DNA from: Planctomycetota bacterium
Lineage (GTDB): Bacteria > Planctomycetota > MHYJ01 > JACPRB01
Assembly: GCA_016209705.1 (NCBI GenBank)
Contig: JACQVR010000030.1
Coordinates: 29,772 to 93,771 of the forward strand
Direction: 5' to 3'
DNA length: 64,000 nucleotides
Part shown: positions 60,863 through 64,000 of the stretch, in pieces
Numbering within the stretch: position 1 is the stretch's first letter
Layout: each line of letters starts with the position of its first letter
Notes under the pieces: generated by a model
What the model was told of the DNA's origin: nothing
The model's input: the letters and a program-made list of their open reading frames with translations, nothing else
Database searches by the model: none
Position numbers and translations under genes: made by a program

Positions 60863-62314
60863 ATGCAAGACCTCGCGCGTTTTGCGGTGGACGCGGCCCG
60901 CGCCGGAGGCGCCGGTTACGCGGACGCCCGCGTCGTCCACGATCGCACGCAGGACCTGAACGTCCGAAACGGGCAACTCCGCCGCAGTTCCGAAGGAGAC
61001 AGCCTGGGCCTCGGCGTGCGCGTAATCGCGCGCGGATGTTGGGGCTTCGCCTCGACGGACGATCTTTCGAGAAAGGCCGTCGAGAAGGCGGCTCGCTTGG
61101 CCGTCCGGATCGCCGCCTCCGGTACCGCCATCAAAGCCCACGAGACACGCCTGGCCGAAGAACGAGCTCACGTGGCGGACTGGACCAGCCCTTGCGTGCG
61201 CGATCCGTTCCGGATACCCATCGACAAGAAAGTCGAATACATGCTCAACGTCGATCGGGCGCTGAGGGATGTGCAAGGCATCACCTACACCAACGTCGAC
61301 CTCGTGTGCCGCTGGACCGAAACGACGTTTGCGAACAGTCAGGGATCGCTCATCAAGCAGACCCGCGTCCGCAGCGGGGCCGGCATGAGCGCCGGCGCCT
61401 TCAAGGACGGCCAGTTCCAGACGCGCAGTTACCCGGCCAGTTTCCGGGGACAATGGGCGTTGCGGGGATACGAACTGGTGGACGAGCTCGATCTGCTCGG
61501 ACACGCCCCCGCGACCGCCGAAGAGGCGGTGTCTCTGCTGAGCGCGGCCCCCTGCCCGTCCGGCGAGATGGATCTCATCCTGGAAAGCTCGCAACTGGCG
61601 CTTCAGATCCACGAATCGGTCGGACACCCGACGGAGCTGGATCGGATTCTCGGACACGAAGCGAACTACGCCGGGATGAGCTTCATCACGGCGGATCGTC
61701 TGGGCCGGCTCGTCTACGGAAGTCCGCGCATGAACATCGTGGCGGACGCGCGTCTGGAGCACGGGCCGTCGCTCGGTTGCTTCGCCTTCGACGACGAAGG
61801 CGTGCCCGCGCAGAAGATCGACATCGTCAAGGAGGGGCTCCTCGTCGGATTGCTCTCATCGCGCGAGACGGCGCGGGAGATCGGGCTTTCGAGTTCCGGC
61901 GGTTGCATGCGGGCCTCCGGATGGAACCGCATCCCGCTCATCCGGATGACTCAGATGAGTCTTCTGCCGGGCGAAGGCGACCTCGACGCGCTCATCGCGG
62001 ACACGAAGGACGGAATCCTCATGGCGACGAACAAGTCGTGGTCCATCGACGACAAGCGCCTGAACTTCCAGTTCGGATGCGAAGCCGGATGGCGGATTAA
62101 GAACGGCAAGCGCGACGGCCTCGTGCGCAATCCGACCTATGCGGGCGTGACGCCGCAATTCTGGGCCTCGCTGGACGCTGTGTGCGGGCCGGAGCATTGG
62201 ACCTTGTGGGGCATTCCCAACTGCGGCAAGGGGCAGCCGGGGCAGTCGATGGAGGTCGCGCACGGCGCGGCCCCGGCCCGCTTCCGAAACGTCAAGGTAG
62301 GAGTCGCGGGATGA
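60863..62314 (+). CDS. TldD-type metalloprotease
   Basis: 483 aa. The zinc motif is LQIHESVGHPTELDRILGHE (HExxxH), as in TldD. The preceding regions (NVRNGQLRRSSEGDSLGLGV, DLVCRWTETTFANSQGSL) and the C-terminal GxxxMATNKSWSIDDKRLNF match the family. TldD acts with TldE/PmbA, whose relative is the next gene (4-nt overlap), in maturation of peptides such as microcin B17 or antitoxin turnover. Confidence 0.92.
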   Translation: MQDLARFAVDAARAGGAGYADARVVHDRTQDLNVRNGQLRRSSEGDSLGLGVRVIARGCWGFASTDDLSRKAVEKAARLAVRIAASGTAIKAHETRLAEERAHVADWTSPCVRDPFRIPIDKKVEYMLNVDRALRDVQGITYTNVDLVCRWTETTFANSQGSLIKQTRVRSGAGMSAGAFKDGQFQTRSYPASFRGQWALRGYELVDELDLLGHAPATAEEAVSLLSAAPCPSGEMDLILESSQLALQIHESVGHPTELDRILGHEANYAGMSFITADRLGRLVYGSPRMNIVADARLEHGPSLGCFAFDDEGVPAQKIDIVKEGLLVGLLSSRETAREIGLSSSGGCMRASGWNRIPLIRMTQMSLLPGEGDLDALIADTKDGILMATNKSWSIDDKRLNFQFGCEAGWRIKNGKRDGLVRNPTYAGVTPQFWASLDAVCGPEHWTLWGIPNCGKGQPGQSMEVAHGAAPARFRNVKVGVAG

Positions 62315-63756
62315 CGATGGACCGTCGGCAGTTCTTGAAGTCCGGCGCCGCCGCGGTCGGGGCGGCCTGGGGGCTTTCCGGCTGCCGCTCCAACGGGCGG
62401 GTCCTGGAGGGCGGAGGAGAGCGCGCGGGTCGGTCGGATGTCCTCAAGGAGGTGTGCGATCGAATCCTGAACCTCAGCGCCGGAGAGGAGACCGCCGTGC
62501 GCGTGACGGAAGCGCAGAGCGCGCTGACGCGCTTCGCCAACAACACCATACATCAGAATGTCTCGGAATCGTACCGGCGGGCGGACGTGACGCTGGTCCA
62601 GGGACGCAAGGTGGCGCGCGTCTGGACCAATCGCTTCGATGAGAACTCGCTTCGCGTCCTCCTGGAGCGCGGGATCGAGATGGCCCGGCGCCAGCAGGAA
62701 ATCGACGATTACATGCCCATGCCAGGGCCTCAACGGTCCGAGGCGATCGCGCGCTACGATCGGGCGACGGCGCAGACGGCTCCGGAGGATCGGGCGGCGC
62801 TCGTGGCGGCCGCGGTCGAGGCGACCCGGAAGCTCGGGCTTACCGCGGCCGGATTTCTCCGGACCTCCGCGTTCACGTTCGCGACCGCGAACTCGAAAGG
62901 GCTCTTCGCGGCGTATCCGGAGACCCGGGCCTCGTGTTCGATCACCGCGTTGGGCGGGAACTCGTCCGGTTGGGCCCAGGGAGTCGCGCCGGCGCTGCGC
63001 GAGATCGACCCGGAAGCGCTGGCGGAACGCGCCGCGCAGAAAGCGATTCGGGGACGCGACCCGGAGGCGCTGGAGCCCGGCCGCGTCACGGTGGTGCTCG
63101 AAGCGGCCGCCGTCGCGGACCTCCTCTCCATGATGCTCTCCGCGTTCGACGCCCGCCGGGTCCTGGAGAAGCGTAGCTTCTTCGCCGGGAAATCCGGACA
63201 GAAGCTCTTCGGGGAGAACATCACGATCGAGGATGACGCGTCCCATCGGTTGCACATGGGCGCTCCCTTCGACGGCGAAGGGATCCCGCGGACCCGCGTG
63301 AAGCTCGTCGACCGGGGCGTGCTCGAGAGCTTGGTGTACGACCGTCCTACGGCGGCCAAGATGAACGCGCGGCCCACGGGTCACAGCGGGGGCCCGCCCG
63401 AGTACGGCGCCTACCCGTCCCACGTGGTCCTGCGGGGCGGTTCCGAGTCTCTCGATCAGCTCATCGAGCAGACGGACCGCGGCGTCCTGGTGACGCATTT
63501 CTGGTATATCCGCTTCCTGGACGCCTTCCAATTGACGATCACGGGCATGACGCGCGACGGGACGTTCCGGATCGAGAATGGGAAGATCGTTTCCGGCTTG
63601 AAGAACATGCGGTTCAACATTTCGATCCCGGAGATATTGAACCGGGTGGAAGCCCTGGGGCCGGAGGAGCGCGCGTCGGGCATCGAGGCCGGCCTGATCA
63701 TCGCGCCTCCCCTGCGCGTCCGCGACTTCACCTTCTCCAGCGTCACTTCGTACTGA
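62311..63756 (+). CDS. TldE/PmbA-type protein with Tat and lipobox-like signals
   Basis: 481 aa from ATG 62311, which overlaps the tldD stop. The N-terminus MDRRQFLKSGAAAVGAAWGL carries a twin-arginine motif and a lipobox-like LSGC. The body is PmbA-like (NLSAGEETAVRVTEAQSALT, ADVTLVQGRKVARVWTNRFD, VLEAAAVADLLSMMLSAFDA, GENITIEDDASHRLHMGAPF). In most bacteria this partner is cytoplasmic, whereas here it appears exported and perhaps lipidated. No zinc motif is present, as expected for TldE. Confidence 0.88.
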   Translation: MTMDRRQFLKSGAAAVGAAWGLSGCRSNGRVLEGGGERAGRSDVLKEVCDRILNLSAGEETAVRVTEAQSALTRFANNTIHQNVSESYRRADVTLVQGRKVARVWTNRFDENSLRVLLERGIEMARRQQEIDDYMPMPGPQRSEAIARYDRATAQTAPEDRAALVAAAVEATRKLGLTAAGFLRTSAFTFATANSKGLFAAYPETRASCSITALGGNSSGWAQGVAPALREIDPEALAERAAQKAIRGRDPEALEPGRVTVVLEAAAVADLLSMMLSAFDARRVLEKRSFFAGKSGQKLFGENITIEDDASHRLHMGAPFDGEGIPRTRVKLVDRGVLESLVYDRPTAAKMNARPTGHSGGPPEYGAYPSHVVLRGGSESLDQLIEQTDRGVLVTHFWYIRFLDAFQLTITGMTRDGTFRIENGKIVSGLKNMRFNISIPEILNRVEALGPEERASGIEAGLIIAPPLRVRDFTFSSVTSY

Positions 63757-63803
63757 GACCGCGGCCCTCTTTTCTTCGAGGCGCCTGAGGAGTCGGCCCT
63801 TCG

Positions 63804-63835
63804 AAAAAAAAAGCGCGGAAGTCGCCTTCCGCGCT
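63804..63835 (-). terminator. Rho-independent terminator for the right-edge gene
   Basis: On the minus strand, AGCGCGGAAG pairs perfectly with CTTCCGCGCT around GCGA, followed by a run of nine T (63812-63804 complement). Confidence 0.88.
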
Positions 63836-63853
63836 TGCGCCTTGCGCGCTGGC

Positions 63854-64000
63854 TTAGTCTTCTTCCTCTTCTTCCTCTTCCTGCTCCTCCGGTTCCGGGC
63901 GCACCTTCAAGAAGGCGGTCACCCTCATCTTCTTCTTGCCGCGGAGGATCTCGATCCTCGCTTTCCCGCCGGCGCCGATTTCCTCAATGATGTCCCGAAG
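63854..64000 (-). CDS. C-terminal end of a PDZ-type (HtrA-like) protein, truncated by the window
   Basis: The last 48 codons: LRDIIEEIGAGGKARIEILR then GKKKMRVTAFLKVRPEPEEQ and an acidic Glu tail ending EEEEEEED. The pattern resembles the end of a PDZ domain in S1C proteases, where the peptide-binding domain closes with V-x-V-x-L. The rest lies beyond the window, so the class is uncertain. A good terminator follows the stop. Confidence 0.6.
   Translation of the reverse strand, partial: LRDIIEEIGAGGKARIEILRGKKKMRVTAFLKVRPEPEEQEEEEEEED

Noticed and set aside
1..64000. CRISPR array search
   Set aside because: No regularly spaced direct repeats with unique spacers and no cas genes were seen.

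Overview
The window looks like high-GC bacterial chromosome, most likely from a Planctomycetota-type lineage (probably a metagenome-assembled genome). The basis is gene content: four secreted proteins with squalene-cyclase-like alpha-alpha toroid repeats, an FG-GAP/VCBS secreted protein, an isolated ExbD, a DUF1579 protein, a bacterial archaeo-eukaryotic-type release factor and many signal-peptide proteins of unknown role. This is inference by recognition; no search was run.

Layout. 1-2842: isoprenoid genes (ispA-like prenyl synthase, dxs). 3005-3091: tRNA-Leu(CAG) with an integrative element (about 9.5 kb, 3066-12604) in its 3' end, bounded by a 24-bp direct repeat. The element carries a tyrosine integrase, RHH and HTH regulators, a P4-type primase-helicase, a HicBA-like toxin-antitoxin pair, a DUF6941-like gene, a lipoprotein, a terminase-small-subunit-like gene and unknowns, all on the minus strand. 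12.8-32.5 kb: chromosomal housekeeping and membrane genes (PAP2-like, Fe/Mn SOD, methyltransferase, 2-oxoglutarate dehydrogenase E1, HPF with a cold-shock domain next to a release factor-like gene, DUF155-like membrane protein, hybrid histidine kinase, Tag, BNR-repeat protein plus MoaD/ThiS-like protein, TfoX-like). 32.8-36.1 kb: a visibly AT-richer stretch with two related TPR proteins. 36.4-47.9 kb: a short Rho, two toroid-repeat proteins, a two-ATPase/two-permease ABC operon, ExbD, Idi, a C-N hydrolase and a thioredoxin-like gene. 48.3-64 kb: secreted and hypothetical proteins, CBS protein, two more toroid proteins, FG-GAP protein, two alpha/beta hydrolases, a TldD/TldE pair and the end of a PDZ-type gene.

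The most interesting signals: (1) Two genes are interrupted by one in-frame TGA exactly where homologues carry a conserved Cys, with the frame open to the natural end and a hairpin 17-40 nt downstream. One is a thioredoxin-like protein whose W-C-G-P-C motif reads W-TGA-G-P-C; the other is a BNR-repeat protein in an operon with a MoaD/ThiS-like gene. Both are candidate selenoproteins. (2) The integrase frame runs through the attachment core, so excision and circularisation would replace its last three residues by a 92-residue tail now stranded at the other end of the element. (3) A roughly 150-bp MITE-like repeat family with terminal inverted repeats occurs about five times, mostly at gene ends. 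(4) Rho lacks its RNA-binding N-terminal domains.
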